Assembly: GCA_024169445.1 (NCBI GenBank)
Contig: JALKFA010000001.1
Coordinates: forward strand, 806,001-870,000
Reading direction: 5' to 3'
Source: Buttiauxella agrestis ATCC 33320
GTDB lineage: Bacteria; Pseudomonadota; Gammaproteobacteria; Enterobacterales; Enterobacteriaceae
DNA length: 64,000 bases
The notes below the pieces were generated by a model. That model was given only the letters and a program-made list of their open reading frames with translations. It made no database searches and had not been told where the DNA came from. The position numbers and the translations under genes were made by a program. Positions within the stretch are counted from its first letter, which is position 1; every line of letters starts with the position of its first letter. This document shows positions 38,491 to 47,471 of the stretch, one piece after another.

Positions 38491-38567
38491 GTCGGGTGAC
38501 GCTTGCGCTTACCCGACCTACGGAACATCTGGTTTTGTAGGGTGGATAAGCGCAAGCGTCATCCACC
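38491..38567. repeat. BIME: inverted REP pair between zntA and the TRAP genes
   Basis: GTCGGGTGACGCTTGCGCTT + ACCCGACCTAC (38491-38521) and GTAGGGTGGATAAGCGCAAG + CGTCATCCAC (38538-38567), facing each other in the gap between convergent zntA and the TRAP transporter. Probably the transcript end for both. Confidence 0.85.
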
Positions 38568-38575
38568 GTTTTGCC

Positions 38576-39862
38576 TTAATTCATGCCCAGCATATGCGGT
38601 AACCACAACGAAACCGCCGGAATGTAAGTCACCATCGCCAGCACCACCAGCAACACGGCGTAAAACGGCAACATGGCGCGCACCACCACTTCGATTTTCT
38701 GTTTACTCACCGCACTGGCAACAAACAGCACCGAACCGACCGGCGGAGTAATCAAACCAATGCCGAGGTTCACCATCATGATCATACCGAAATGCACCGG
38801 ATCGATGCCCAGCGAATTGGTCACCGGCAGCAAAACTGGCGTGAGGATCAGGATGATCGGCGCCATGTCCATCAAGGTGCCAATCAGCAGTAACATGACG
38901 TTGAGATACATCAGGATCACGTATTTGTTGTCAGACAGCGAAGTGAAAAATTCCGTGATACGTGACGGCAACTGCATGAAAGTCATCACCGCGCCAAACG
39001 CCGACGCAAAACCAATCAAAATCATTACGATAGAGACCGTTTTTACCGTGCGGAACATCAGCTTTGGTAACTCATTCCATTTGTAATCGCGGTAGATAAA
39101 CATGGTGACGAAGAATGCCCAGACGCAAGCCACCGCCGCCGATTCTGTCGCCGTAAATACCCCCGTCAGAATCCCGCCGAGAATAATGACCACCGTCATC
39201 AAACCCCACAGCGCATCGAAGAAAATTTTCACCGCTTGTTTGAAGGGAATGCGTTCACCTTTTGGGTAACCGCGTTTATGGGCAAAGCCGAGGCACATCA
39301 CCATCAGGCAGAAACCCAGCAACAATCCTGGTAAAATACCCGCGATAAACAGTGTGGCTATAGAGACCGTACCGCCTGCCGCCAGGGAGTAAATCACCGA
39401 GTTATGGCTCGGCGGGATCAAAATCGCCTGCACCGATCCGCTCGCCGTGACCGCTGCTGCATATTCGCGCGGATAACCCTTTTTCTCCATTTCCGGGATC
39501 ATCACGCTACCGATGGATGCGGTATCCGCCACGGACGATCCGGAAATTGCGCCGAAGAACGTAGAAGCGACGATATTCACCAGTGACAAACCACCACGAA
39601 TAAACCCAACGAAGATATAAGCAAAGTTCACCAGGCGGCGGGCAATACCGCCTTCCGCCATAATCGCCCCGGCCAGAATGAAGAACGGTATCGCCAGCAG
39701 GGTAAATTTATTCACCCCACTGGTGATTTGAATCATGATCGCTTCCAGCGGCAAATCTATCCATAAGGCCCCGACAATGGCGCTTAGCCCAACGGCAAAG
39801 GCCACGGGCATTCCCACTGCAAGCAGCACCGCAAGTGTCGCTAATAAAATAAATGCGTCCAT
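38576..39862 (-). CDS. TRAP transporter large permease (DctM type)
   Basis: 428 residues with about twelve membrane helices and the DctM-family landmarks FAVGLSAIVGALW, GSSVADTASIGSVMIPEMEKKGYPREYAAAVTASGS and MVNLGIGLITPPVGSVLF. It would form the sodium-driven translocation unit of a tripartite ATP-independent periplasmic (TRAP) carboxylate transporter with the two genes upstream. This set is not present between zntA and tusA in E. coli. Substrate not determined by sequence; the KdgR-like operator upstream points to a sugar acid. Confidence 0.92.
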   Translation of the reverse strand: MDAFILLATLAVLLAVGMPVAFAVGLSAIVGALWIDLPLEAIMIQITSGVNKFTLLAIPFFILAGAIMAEGGIARRLVNFAYIFVGFIRGGLSLVNIVASTFFGAISGSSVADTASIGSVMIPEMEKKGYPREYAAAVTASGSVQAILIPPSHNSVIYSLAAGGTVSIATLFIAGILPGLLLGFCLMVMCLGFAHKRGYPKGERIPFKQAVKIFFDALWGLMTVVIILGGILTGVFTATESAAVACVWAFFVTMFIYRDYKWNELPKLMFRTVKTVSIVMILIGFASAFGAVMTFMQLPSRITEFFTSLSDNKYVILMYLNVMLLLIGTLMDMAPIILILTPVLLPVTNSLGIDPVHFGMIMMVNLGIGLITPPVGSVLFVASAVSKQKIEVVVRAMLPFYAVLLVVLAMVTYIPAVSLWLPHMLGMN

Positions 39863-39876
39863 GTTATCCCCTGGTC

Positions 39877-40386
39877 TTAACCGTGATTACCCAGCAACAC
39901 GATTGGGCGGTTCTCTTGAGAGCCAAACAGCAAGCGCTCGACAACAAACAGAATGAGTAAGATCGCGCCCACAGGCAGTGGGAGGTAGGTTTGGCCGGAA
40001 GTGAGCAACGGGAATTCAGCAACTGGCTGTTCCCATAAATCGGCGCACAGGTAGAAGCTGTAATAGAACATCACCAGCGAGATAAGCAGCATCAGCAGAT
40101 CAACAATGCGTGCGCAAAACGTCTGCAACGCCAGTGGCAGACGGTCTGTCAGCATATTCACTGCGATGTGCGAACCGGCGCGGTAACTCACCGCCGCGCC
40201 GATGAACGTGAAGGTCACCATGCAGATAATCGCTACCGGTTCCGGCCAGGACTCCCCACGGTTCAGGACATAGCGCGAGAAAATGCCAATCGGAATAATC
40301 ACCGTCATCACTAACAATGAAAACCCCGCAATAATCATCGCCAGCAAATAAACCTTATCCATCAAATCTGAGTAGCGTTGGGACAT
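39877..40386 (-). CDS. TRAP transporter small permease (DctQ type)
   Basis: 169 residues from the ATG at 40384-40386, with GGAGG 7 nt upstream; a GTG six codons earlier overlaps that box. Four hydrophobic helices as in DctQ (VYLLAMIIAGFSLLVMTVIIP, EPVAIICMVTFTFIGAAVSY, ARIVDLLMLLISLVMFYYS, LPVGAILLILFVVERLL). Bridges the binding protein and the large permease. 14 bp before the DctM gene and 34 bp after the binding-protein gene. Confidence 0.9.
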   Translation of the reverse strand: MSQRYSDLMDKVYLLAMIIAGFSLLVMTVIIPIGIFSRYVLNRGESWPEPVAIICMVTFTFIGAAVSYRAGSHIAVNMLTDRLPLALQTFCARIVDLLMLLISLVMFYYSFYLCADLWEQPVAEFPLLTSGQTYLPLPVGAILLILFVVERLLFGSQENRPIVLLGNHG

Positions 40387-40420
40387 AAGATCCCCTCCAC
40401 GCAAGGGTTAGCGATAATAA

Positions 40421-41404
40421 CTACTGAACTTCAGCAATAGCTTTCATCAGGTCCTGATGCTTATCGCCATACTCTTTACGCACCGGCTCAGTGGCTTTCA
40501 CAAACCAGGCTTTGTCGATTTCGTGGAACTGAACGCCACCGGCTTTCATTTTTTCCAGCGCTTGTTTGTTGTAAGCATTCCACAGTTCACGCTGTTCCAT
40601 TTGCGTAGCACGCGCCAGGGTAAGGATTTTTTGCTGCTGGTCAGGCGTCAGTTTGTCCCACTTCACTTTGGAATAAAGCAGCATTTCTGGGGTAATGAAG
40701 TGGCCGCTCAACGTGTAGTTTTTGGCGACCGGCATGTAGTTGTGGGCAATAAACGTCGGTGGGTTGTTTTCCGCGCCGTCGATAACGCCGGTTTGCATCC
40801 CGCTATACACTTCGCTCACGCCCATCGCCACCGAGTTTGCGCCCATGTCTTTTAGCGTTGCCAGTGCCACCGGGCTACCCTGAACGCGGATTTTCATCCC
40901 TTTAAGATCTTCAGGTTTCACCACCGGATTTTTGGTAATCAGGTTACGCGTGCCGGAGTCCATCCAGCCGAGGAACACCAGGCGGGATTTCGGGTTATTC
41001 GTCAGCTTAGCGCCAATCTCTTTACCTAAATCGCCGTCAATCACTTTGTGCATATGATCTTCATCGCGGAACACATACGGCAAGGTAAAGACTTCAACAT
41101 CCGGCAGGATCGCCGCAACCGGTGCCATCGACACACGGATCATGTCGATCGCCCCCATCTGCGCCTGTTCAATCATCTGTTTTTCATCGCCCAGCACACC
41201 GCTCGGGAACACTTTGATCTCTAAATCACCATTGGTTTCTTGTTTGAGTTTTTCACCCATATGCTGCACCGCGACCACATTCGGATAACCTTCCGGATGA
41301 ACGTCGGCAGCTTTAATCACCTGGGCGCAAGCCGTTTGAGCAAACAGAACGGACGCGGTAGACAGACATAAACCAGCAAAAGCAGGCAGAAAGGTCTTCT
41401 TCAT
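40421..41404 (-). CDS. TRAP transporter substrate-binding protein (DctP type)
   Basis: 327 residues; signal peptide cut near AQTACA-QVIKAADVHP. DctP family: the conserved Arg for the substrate carboxylate is expected in KGMKIRVQGSPVALATLKDM, followed by MQTGVIDGAENNPPTF. Captures an organic acid in the periplasm for the DctQM carrier. GGAG stands 7 nt before the ATG. First gene of the three-gene unit; KdgR-like operator about 40-55 bp upstream suggests hexuronate or a ketodeoxy sugar acid as ligand (inference). Confidence 0.92.
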   Translation of the reverse strand: MKKTFLPAFAGLCLSTASVLFAQTACAQVIKAADVHPEGYPNVVAVQHMGEKLKQETNGDLEIKVFPSGVLGDEKQMIEQAQMGAIDMIRVSMAPVAAILPDVEVFTLPYVFRDEDHMHKVIDGDLGKEIGAKLTNNPKSRLVFLGWMDSGTRNLITKNPVVKPEDLKGMKIRVQGSPVALATLKDMGANSVAMGVSEVYSGMQTGVIDGAENNPPTFIAHNYMPVAKNYTLSGHFITPEMLLYSKVKWDKLTPDQQQKILTLARATQMEQRELWNAYNKQALEKMKAGGVQFHEIDKAWFVKATEPVRKEYGDKHQDLMKAIAEVQ

Positions 41405-41441
41405 TGGGTCGCTCCAGCAGAGGTAGAAATTTGAGATAAGA

Positions 41442-41460
41442 AGTAAAACAATGTTTTAAT
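41442..41460. promoter_or_regulatory. KdgR-like operator upstream of the TRAP genes
   Basis: AGTAAAACAATGTTTTAAT fits 17 of 19 positions of the KdgR consensus as I recall it, AATRAAAYRNYRTTTYATT, with a perfect AAAAC/GTTTT core dyad. It lies 38-56 bp before the binding-protein start, a sensible repressor position. Predicts control by the pectin/hexuronate regulator KdgR. Confidence 0.5.
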
Positions 41461-41602
41461 TTGTAGATTAAAAACTAGACTACGTGGAGAAAAGCGAGGG
41501 TGAAGCACTTCACAAAAAGTGACAAAAAATGAAATTGGGGTTCAAAGCAGATGTAAAGCGGGTTCAGAAGCCCGAAGCAAGACGCCAGGGGCTGAAGCGG
41601 TT

Positions 41603-41848
41603 TTATTGCCCTTTACGCAGCAAGTAGCGATAAGGCAATGATTCCACTTGTTTAGCAATAAGCTCGTGTTCCATAAAAACACAAAACCCGGGGATGTCAC
41701 GCGTGGTCGCGGGGTCATCAGCAATGATAAGTAACGTTTCACCGGCCTGCATATTGCGCACGGTTTTACGCACCATCATCACAGGTTCGGGGCAGCGCAG
41801 GCCCAAAGCATCAAGAGTGTGGTCAGGATTGGCAAAAAGATCGGTCAT
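41603..41848 (-). CDS. tusA: Sulfurtransferase TusA
   Basis: 81 residues, equal to E. coli TusA, from the ATG at 41846-41848 (the frame opens seven codons earlier). Catalytic Cys19 is in [13 protein letters not shown], followed by [20 protein letters not shown]. Accepts persulfide sulfur from IscS and passes it to TusBCD-E for 2-thiolation of tRNA wobble uridine, and to other pathways. Divergent from yhhQ; the TRAP unit lies downstream. Confidence 0.97.
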   Translation of the reverse strand: MTDLFANPDHTLDALGLRCPEPVMMVRKTVRNMQAGETLLIIADDPATTRDIPGFCVFMEHELIAKQVESLPYRYLLRKGQ

Positions 41849-42023
41849 CAGCGGTCTCGTATTTAACAAACCGCGCTAGTTTACCCCCGGCAGATTATCG
41901 CGCAAGTCACGTGAACGATTGCGCTAAAATTAACCATTGCAATGCGGGGTTAAAGCAGTATCATCGCCCCCGCTTTAAAAAAGACCAGGGTTCCCTCACC
42001 CCTTTCACTAAAAAGGCTACAAA

Positions 42024-42689
42024 ATGACGCAGTTCAATTCTACTCAGCGCACTAAAGCGCTGTTCTGGCTATCGCTATTCCATTTGCTGGTGATTACTTC
42101 CAGTAACTATTTGGTGCAATTACCGGTCGCGGTTTTTGGTTTCCATACCACCTGGGGCGCGTTTAGCTTTCCGTTTATCTTCCTCGCAACCGACCTGACG
42201 GTACGCATTTTTGGTGCACCGCTGGCTCGACGCATTATTTTTGCCGTGATGCTGCCCGCGCTGGTGATTTCCTACGGTATTTCCGCGCTGTTTTATATGG
42301 GTACCTGGCAAGGGTTCGACGCACTTTTGCATTTCAATTTGTTCGTCGCCCGTATCGCTGTTGCCAGCTTTATGGCTTACGCATTGGGGCAGATTCTGGA
42401 TGTGCACGTGTTTAACCGCCTGCGCCAGAGCCGCTACTGGTGGCTTGCGCCAACGGCATCCACGCTCTTCGGAAATATCAGCGACACACTGTCATTCTTC
42501 TTTATTGCTTTCTGGCGCAGCCCGGATGCCTTTATGGCGCAACATTGGGTAGAAATCGCCATCGTCGATTACTGCTTTAAAGTGCTAATCAGCATTGTAT
42601 TCTTCCTGCCGATGTACGGCGTGCTACTGAATATGTTGTTGAAACGTTTGGCAGATAAGTCTGAAAGTTCGGCGTTGCAGCCGGGTTGA
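42024..42689 (+). CDS. yhhQ: Queuosine precursor transporter YhhQ
   Basis: 221 residues, the E. coli length. Six or so membrane helices of the vitamin-uptake (VUT/ECF-like) family; VQLPVAVFGFHTTWGAFSFP and LFGNISDTLSFFFIAFW are landmarks. E. coli YhhQ imports 7-cyano- and 7-aminomethyl-7-deazaguanine for queuosine synthesis. Divergent from tusA; 72 bp before dcrB on the same strand. Confidence 0.95.
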   Translation: MTQFNSTQRTKALFWLSLFHLLVITSSNYLVQLPVAVFGFHTTWGAFSFPFIFLATDLTVRIFGAPLARRIIFAVMLPALVISYGISALFYMGTWQGFDALLHFNLFVARIAVASFMAYALGQILDVHVFNRLRQSRYWWLAPTASTLFGNISDTLSFFFIAFWRSPDAFMAQHWVEIAIVDYCFKVLISIVFFLPMYGVLLNMLLKRLADKSESSALQPG

Positions 42690-42761
42690 CGGTGGTTGAA
42701 TTATCTTGTGATAAGATGCTGAAATCAGCCGCGAAGGCTTGCTAACGTAAAGGAAGAAGTC

Positions 42762-43319
42762 ATGGGTAATCTGGTAAAATATGTCGGTATTGGCCTGCTG
42801 GTATTAGGCCTGGCCGCTTGCGATAACAATGACAGCAAAACAGCCACTGCGAATGAAGCGGCACAAAGCAGCGCAACCGGTCAGCCCGTCAGTTTGCTGG
42901 ATGGGAAAATCAGCTTTGCACTGCCTGCGGAGATGACTGACCAGAGCGGTAAGCTGGGCACTCAGTCAAACAACATGCACGTCTACTCTGATGCATCTGG
43001 TCAGAAAGCGGTGATTGTGATTGTTGGCGATGATACTTCTGAAGAGCTGTCAGCTCTGGCGAAACGTCTTGAAGATCAACAGCGTGCCCGTGACCCACAG
43101 TTGCAAGTTGTGACCAATAAATCTATCGAGATCAAAGGCCACACGCTGCAGCAGTTAGACACTATTATCTCAGCAAAAGGCCAGACAGCTTACTCGTCGG
43201 TTATCCTGGGTAAAATTGATAACCAGCTGTTAACTATGCAAATCACACTGCCTGCTGATAACCAGCAACTGGCGCAAACGGCTGCTGAAAACATCATTAA
43301 CACCATCACCATTAAGTAA
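42762..43319 (+). CDS. dcrB: Lipoprotein DcrB
   Basis: 185 residues, the E. coli length. Lipoprotein signal with lipobox LAAC at about residues 17-20 followed by Asp at +2, which predicts retention in the inner membrane facing the periplasm. The mature part has the DcrB domain ([40 protein letters not shown]). In E. coli it is needed for phage C1 and C6 DNA entry and helps lipoprotein maturation. AAGGAAG lies upstream of the ATG. A terminator follows. Confidence 0.95.
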   Translation: MGNLVKYVGIGLLVLGLAACDNNDSKTATANEAAQSSATGQPVSLLDGKISFALPAEMTDQSGKLGTQSNNMHVYSDASGQKAVIVIVGDDTSEELSALAKRLEDQQRARDPQLQVVTNKSIEIKGHTLQQLDTIISAKGQTAYSSVILGKIDNQLLTMQITLPADNQQLAQTAAENIINTITIK

Positions 43320-43329
43320 TTATTTTCTG

Positions 43330-44559
43330 TTACTGCTGTGATGATGACACGGCCTCCGGTTGCTCAATCGGGGGCCGTTTTTTTAACTGCCACGCCATCA
43401 GTAATGCGATACAAACCAAAGCCGCCGCGGCCAGGTAAATCACCGAAACACCCGCATACGCCATCACGAACCCCGCCAACGGCCCGGTAATCCCCAGCGA
43501 TAAATCCATAAACACGGTGTAAGTTGCCAGCGCGCTGCCCTGATTTTGTTGCGGTACCATCTTCACCGCCACCACGCCAAGCGCCGGGAACACCAGCGAG
43601 AAACCCGCCCCTGTCAGGAATGTACCGGCTTTTGCCATCCACGGTTCAACCGCCAACCCTACCAGCAGCAAGCCAATAATCTCGACCGAGAAACAAATCA
43701 TCGCCACGTTCAAACCGCCCATGCGGTTAATCCCATTCGGGAAAAGTAAACGCGTGCCGACGAAAGCACAGCTAAACAGCGTGAGCGCGAAGGCTGCGCC
43801 GTCCCAGCCTTTGGCATCGTAAAACAGGGTGATAAACGTGGCGATCACCCCAAAACCTGCCGATGCCAGCGCGAGCGCCATTCCGTATGGCCACACACGC
43901 CCAAGCACCGCACGAAATGGCAGTGGTTTGCCTTTACTGGCTTTCACCGCCGGGCGCGGAAGCGCCAGCAGCACGGCTATCAGCGCCACTGCCATAATGA
44001 TTCCCGCTAACAGTTTAAGGCCGCCAAGGTGATAGAACAGCACGCCAAGCGGTGCGCCCATCGCCATCGCGCCGTAAGTCACAATACCGTTCCAGGAAAT
44101 CACCCGTCCAATATGCAGCGACCCGACGACACCCACGCCCCAAAGCGTTGAACCGGTACCCGCAAAACTCTGCCCAATCCCTAAAATGACGCGCCCAAGG
44201 CAGAGCAACAGCAGGCTAACCAACGGCCATGCGCTACCAAACGCCGCCAGCATGTAGCTCGCACCACTCAGGAAGCAGCCGCACAAACCGAAGATAACGA
44301 TTTTTTTTGGGCCAAGAATATCGGCATAACGTCCGGCATGCGGGCGGCTCAGCAGTGTGGCGAAATACTGGAGGCTAATCACCAGCCCCGCCCAAAACGC
44401 GCTGTAGCCCATCACGTCATGAACGTAACCCGGCAATACCGCGAGCGGCAGGCCAATCGTCATATAGCTGGCAAAGTTGAACATCACTACAGAGACAATC
44501 TGTAGGTTAAGACGGTAACTGCTTAATGCGGGAGTGGGGGTGAGATCAGGCATGGTCAT
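43330..44559 (-). CDS. yhhS: Major facilitator superfamily transporter YhhS
   Basis: 409 residues (E. coli YhhS 405). Twelve predicted helices; MFS loop motif GRYADILGPKKIVIFG after helix 2. Predicted drug or arabinose-type efflux carrier; YhhS overexpression has been linked to glyphosate resistance in E. coli, substrate otherwise unknown. Start at the first ATG; a second ATG two codons later is also possible, and neither has a clear ribosome site. Its 3' end encodes, antisense, the dcrB terminator. Confidence 0.93.
   Translation of the reverse strand: MTMPDLTPTPALSSYRLNLQIVSVVMFNFASYMTIGLPLAVLPGYVHDVMGYSAFWAGLVISLQYFATLLSRPHAGRYADILGPKKIVIFGLCGCFLSGASYMLAAFGSAWPLVSLLLLCLGRVILGIGQSFAGTGSTLWGVGVVGSLHIGRVISWNGIVTYGAMAMGAPLGVLFYHLGGLKLLAGIIMAVALIAVLLALPRPAVKASKGKPLPFRAVLGRVWPYGMALALASAGFGVIATFITLFYDAKGWDGAAFALTLFSCAFVGTRLLFPNGINRMGGLNVAMICFSVEIIGLLLVGLAVEPWMAKAGTFLTGAGFSLVFPALGVVAVKMVPQQNQGSALATYTVFMDLSLGITGPLAGFVMAYAGVSVIYLAAAALVCIALLMAWQLKKRPPIEQPEAVSSSQQ
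43349..43384 (+). terminator. Terminator of dcrB, inside the yhhS 3' end
   Basis: 10-bp stem ACGGCCTCCG/CGGGGGCCGT (one G-T pair), loop 10 nt, followed by seven T on the plus strand. It lies 30 nt beyond the dcrB stop but within the last codons of convergent yhhS. Confidence 0.85.
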
Positions 44560-44694
44560 TCACTTTTAAAACAGCGTTCCTCAGTATATACACTTCGGGT
44601 TTCACATTTCAGCACCAGTATTTCAGAGTTGCCCTGCCGTGAGAAAAAAACGAAGCGCTACACTAAGAAGATTCTCCGCGCATAGGATCTCCCG

Positions 44695-45744
44695 ATGGTC
44701 GCTCCTGAACCCGATAAAACCGGGCTACATATTCTGCTAAAACTTGCCGCACTGGTGGTTATTCTCGCCGGGATTCATGCAGCGGCAGACATCATTGTCC
44801 AGCTCTTGCTGGCACTGTTCTTCGCCATCGTCCTAAACCCGCTGGTCACCTGGTTTATTCGCCGTGGCGTAAACCGACCCCTGGCTATTTCGATAGTGGT
44901 CTTCGTGATGTTGATTGTACTCACCATGCTGGTCGGGGTGCTGGCCGCGTCAATGAGTGAATTCATCGATATGCTGCCGAAATACAACAAGATGCTGACG
45001 CAAAAGGTGTTTGAGCTCGAAAAGATGTTGCCGTTTATGCACCTGCGATTATCGCCCGAGCGCATGTTGCAGCGCATGGATTCCGAGAAAGTGATGTCGT
45101 ACGCCACAACGCTGATGACCGGGCTTTCCGGCGCGATGGCCAGCATTTTACTGCTGGTGATGACCGTGGTCTTTATGCTGTTCGAGGTGCGCCACGTTCC
45201 GTATAAACTGCGCTTCTCTCTGGCCAACCCGAAAATTCATATCGCCAGCCTGCATCGCGCACTCAAAGGTGTGACGCATTATCTGGCACTCAAAACGCTG
45301 ATTAGCCTATGGACCGGGTTGATTATCTGGCTCGGGCTGGAGTTGATGGGTGTGCAATTTGCGCTGATGTGGGGCGTATTGGGCTTTTTGCTGAATTACA
45401 TCCCTAATATTGGTTCGGTTATTTCCGCTATCCCGCCAATGATTCAGGCATTTTTGTTTAACGGCACCTACGAAATGGTTATGGTCGGCTCACTGTTCCT
45501 TGCGGTGCATATGGTGTTGGGGAATATTGTCGAGCCGCGCATGATGGGCCGTGGCCTCGGGATGTCGACCTTCGTGGTCTTCCTTTCGTTACTGTTCTGG
45601 GGCTGGCTGCTCGGCCCGGTGGGCATGCTGCTTTCAGTGCCGCTCACCAGCGTATGTAAAATTTTGATGGAAACCACTCAGGGCGGCAACAAGCTGGCCT
45701 TGTTACTGGGTCCTGGTCGTCCCAAAACTCGGTTACCGGGATAG
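44695..45744 (+). CDS. yhhT: AI-2E/PerM-family membrane protein YhhT
   Basis: 349 residues, the E. coli length. Eight or so helices; family landmarks LLALFFAIVLNPLVTWFIRRGVNR, LGFLLNYIPNIGSVISAIPP and NIVEPRMMGRGLGMSTFVVF. Member of the AI-2E family that includes TqsA, but the transported substrate is unknown. It is the last gene with E. coli neighbours; in E. coli acpT and nik follow, here a different set starts 65 bp later. Confidence 0.94.
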   Translation: MVAPEPDKTGLHILLKLAALVVILAGIHAAADIIVQLLLALFFAIVLNPLVTWFIRRGVNRPLAISIVVFVMLIVLTMLVGVLAASMSEFIDMLPKYNKMLTQKVFELEKMLPFMHLRLSPERMLQRMDSEKVMSYATTLMTGLSGAMASILLLVMTVVFMLFEVRHVPYKLRFSLANPKIHIASLHRALKGVTHYLALKTLISLWTGLIIWLGLELMGVQFALMWGVLGFLLNYIPNIGSVISAIPPMIQAFLFNGTYEMVMVGSLFLAVHMVLGNIVEPRMMGRGLGMSTFVVFLSLLFWGWLLGPVGMLLSVPLTSVCKILMETTQGGNKLALLLGPGRPKTRLPG

Positions 45745-45809
45745 GCTCAAAATTAGCCAGGTGGTAAGTTAACGTTTATTCAGGGTAAAGAAAAAGGAGT
45801 GACAGACCC

Positions 45810-47192
45810 ATGCCAATTACGCTTGCCACCATCAAACAACCCGAGATTTACCTCAACGTGCCGAGCGTTGTGTTAAATGACCAGACCCTTCAACAACGCC
45901 GCAGCAAAATTTTGCAGGCAATGGCGCGGCAGAACCTGGATGCGCTGGTCATCTATGCCGACAAAGAACATGGCGGGAATTTTGAGTATCTGACCGGTTT
46001 CATCCCGCGCTTTGAAGAAGGTTTGTTGGTGCTGCATAAAAGCGGTGAAGCGGTGCTGGTACTCGGTAATGAAAACCTTAAGCTCGCCAGGCACTCCAGA
46101 GTTCCAGCCCGTGTGTTTCACGCTCCGTGGTTTTCATTGCCCAACCAACCGATGGACACCACGCTTTCACTGAGCGAAGTACTGCAACAGGCCGGGCTTC
46201 GCGAGCAACATCGCGTTGGCATCGCTGGATGGAAACTGTTCACCGGAACCCACGATAACAACCCGTCACTGTTTGATATTCCGACATTTATTTTCCAGGC
46301 ACTTCAGGCCGCACTCACTTCCGAATGTGAGCTGCTCAATGCCACCGGGCTGTTTATTTCACCGCGTGATGGCGCTCGTATCATCAATAACGCCAACGAA
46401 ATCGCCCACTACGAATACGGCGCAAACCTGGCGTCGAGTGCCGCGCTAACGGCACTGAATGCGGTTGAATTGGGTAAAACTGAAAAGTCGATTGCGGCAT
46501 TGTTGGCCGCCGACGGACAAGCTAATAACGTTGTGACTATTGCCGCAACTGGCGAGCGTTTTGCCAACGCCAATTTATATCCTGCCGATAAACAGATTCA
46601 GGCTGGCGACAAATTCTCGCTCACCGTCAGCTACAAAGGCGGTTTAACCAGCCGCGCGGCATATGTAGTGAACAACGCCAGCGAACTTGCTGAAGAAGTC
46701 CGTGATTATCTCGATGTGGTCGCCATCCCTTATTACCACACGGTGGTGAACTGGCTGGAACATATGCGCGTCGGTGTGAAAGGCCACGAAGTCTATGAAC
46801 TGATTGAAGGTGTTTTGCCGAAAAATGAATACCACTGGCACCTGAACCCTGGCCATTTAGTTGCCGATGAAGAATGGCTCTGTTCACCGATTTACCCGGC
46901 ATCGGATATTCCTTTATCCAGCGGAATGTTGCTGCAAATCGACATTATCCCATCGCGCCAGGGTTACGCCGGAGCCAGTATTGAAGACACTATTGCTCTT
47001 GCCGATGAACCTTTGCGCTTGCAATTAGCCGCACTGTATCCAGAAGTTTGGCAGCGTATTCAACAGCGTCGCACCTACATTCGCGATGTATTAAATATCA
47101 AACTTCACGACGATGTGTTGCCGTTATCCAACACAGTGGGTTATTTACGACCTTACTTGTTAAATAAAGAAATGGCGTTAATTTGCCAATAA
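45810..47192 (+). CDS. M24 (creatinase/prolidase)-fold protein, probably inactive
   Basis: 460 residues. N-terminal creatinase-like domain (residues ~25-165: RRSKILQAMARQNLDALVIY, GNFEYLTGFIPRFEEGLLVL), then a pita-bread-like C-terminal domain. Of the five metal ligands of M24 peptidases, the paired Asp region reads SLTVSYKGGLTSRAAYVVN with no Asp; PGH may keep the His; the first Glu position reads LLQIDIIP; only Glu in SIEDTIAL is clear. So it is likely a non-peptidase, binding protein or diverged enzyme. GGAG precedes the ATG by 10 nt. Possibly co-transcribed with yhhT. Confidence 0.75.
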   Translation: MPITLATIKQPEIYLNVPSVVLNDQTLQQRRSKILQAMARQNLDALVIYADKEHGGNFEYLTGFIPRFEEGLLVLHKSGEAVLVLGNENLKLARHSRVPARVFHAPWFSLPNQPMDTTLSLSEVLQQAGLREQHRVGIAGWKLFTGTHDNNPSLFDIPTFIFQALQAALTSECELLNATGLFISPRDGARIINNANEIAHYEYGANLASSAALTALNAVELGKTEKSIAALLAADGQANNVVTIAATGERFANANLYPADKQIQAGDKFSLTVSYKGGLTSRAAYVVNNASELAEEVRDYLDVVAIPYYHTVVNWLEHMRVGVKGHEVYELIEGVLPKNEYHWHLNPGHLVADEEWLCSPIYPASDIPLSSGMLLQIDIIPSRQGYAGASIEDTIALADEPLRLQLAALYPEVWQRIQQRRTYIRDVLNIKLHDDVLPLSNTVGYLRPYLLNKEMALICQ

Positions 47193-47471
47193 CACTTTCG
47201 CCTGACAATAAAAACCTGATGGATGACGAGTTCACTCTTTATCCATCAGAATAAGATGAATTAAAAAATAATATTATAGCCCTGACAATTGAAGACATTT
47301 AAATATGCTTATTTTTAGAATAAAGCAGATAAAACGTTCTATGCTTTAGAAGTAACCATCAGCATTTTAGATCAAACATCATGCATTAAAATACTTTAAA
47401 ATCAGTTAGTTATATACATTTAACCATAAAAAACATATAAATTTAAACGCTATTTTCTGCAAGGTGACGTT
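47193..47471. other. AT-rich gap before the LysR gene
   Basis: 279 bp, distinctly AT-rich from about 47260, with no ORF, repeat or clear terminator. It contains the LysR-gene promoter; TTTAAATATGC and TTAAATC-like tracts are present but no operator can be named. Confidence 0.5.
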
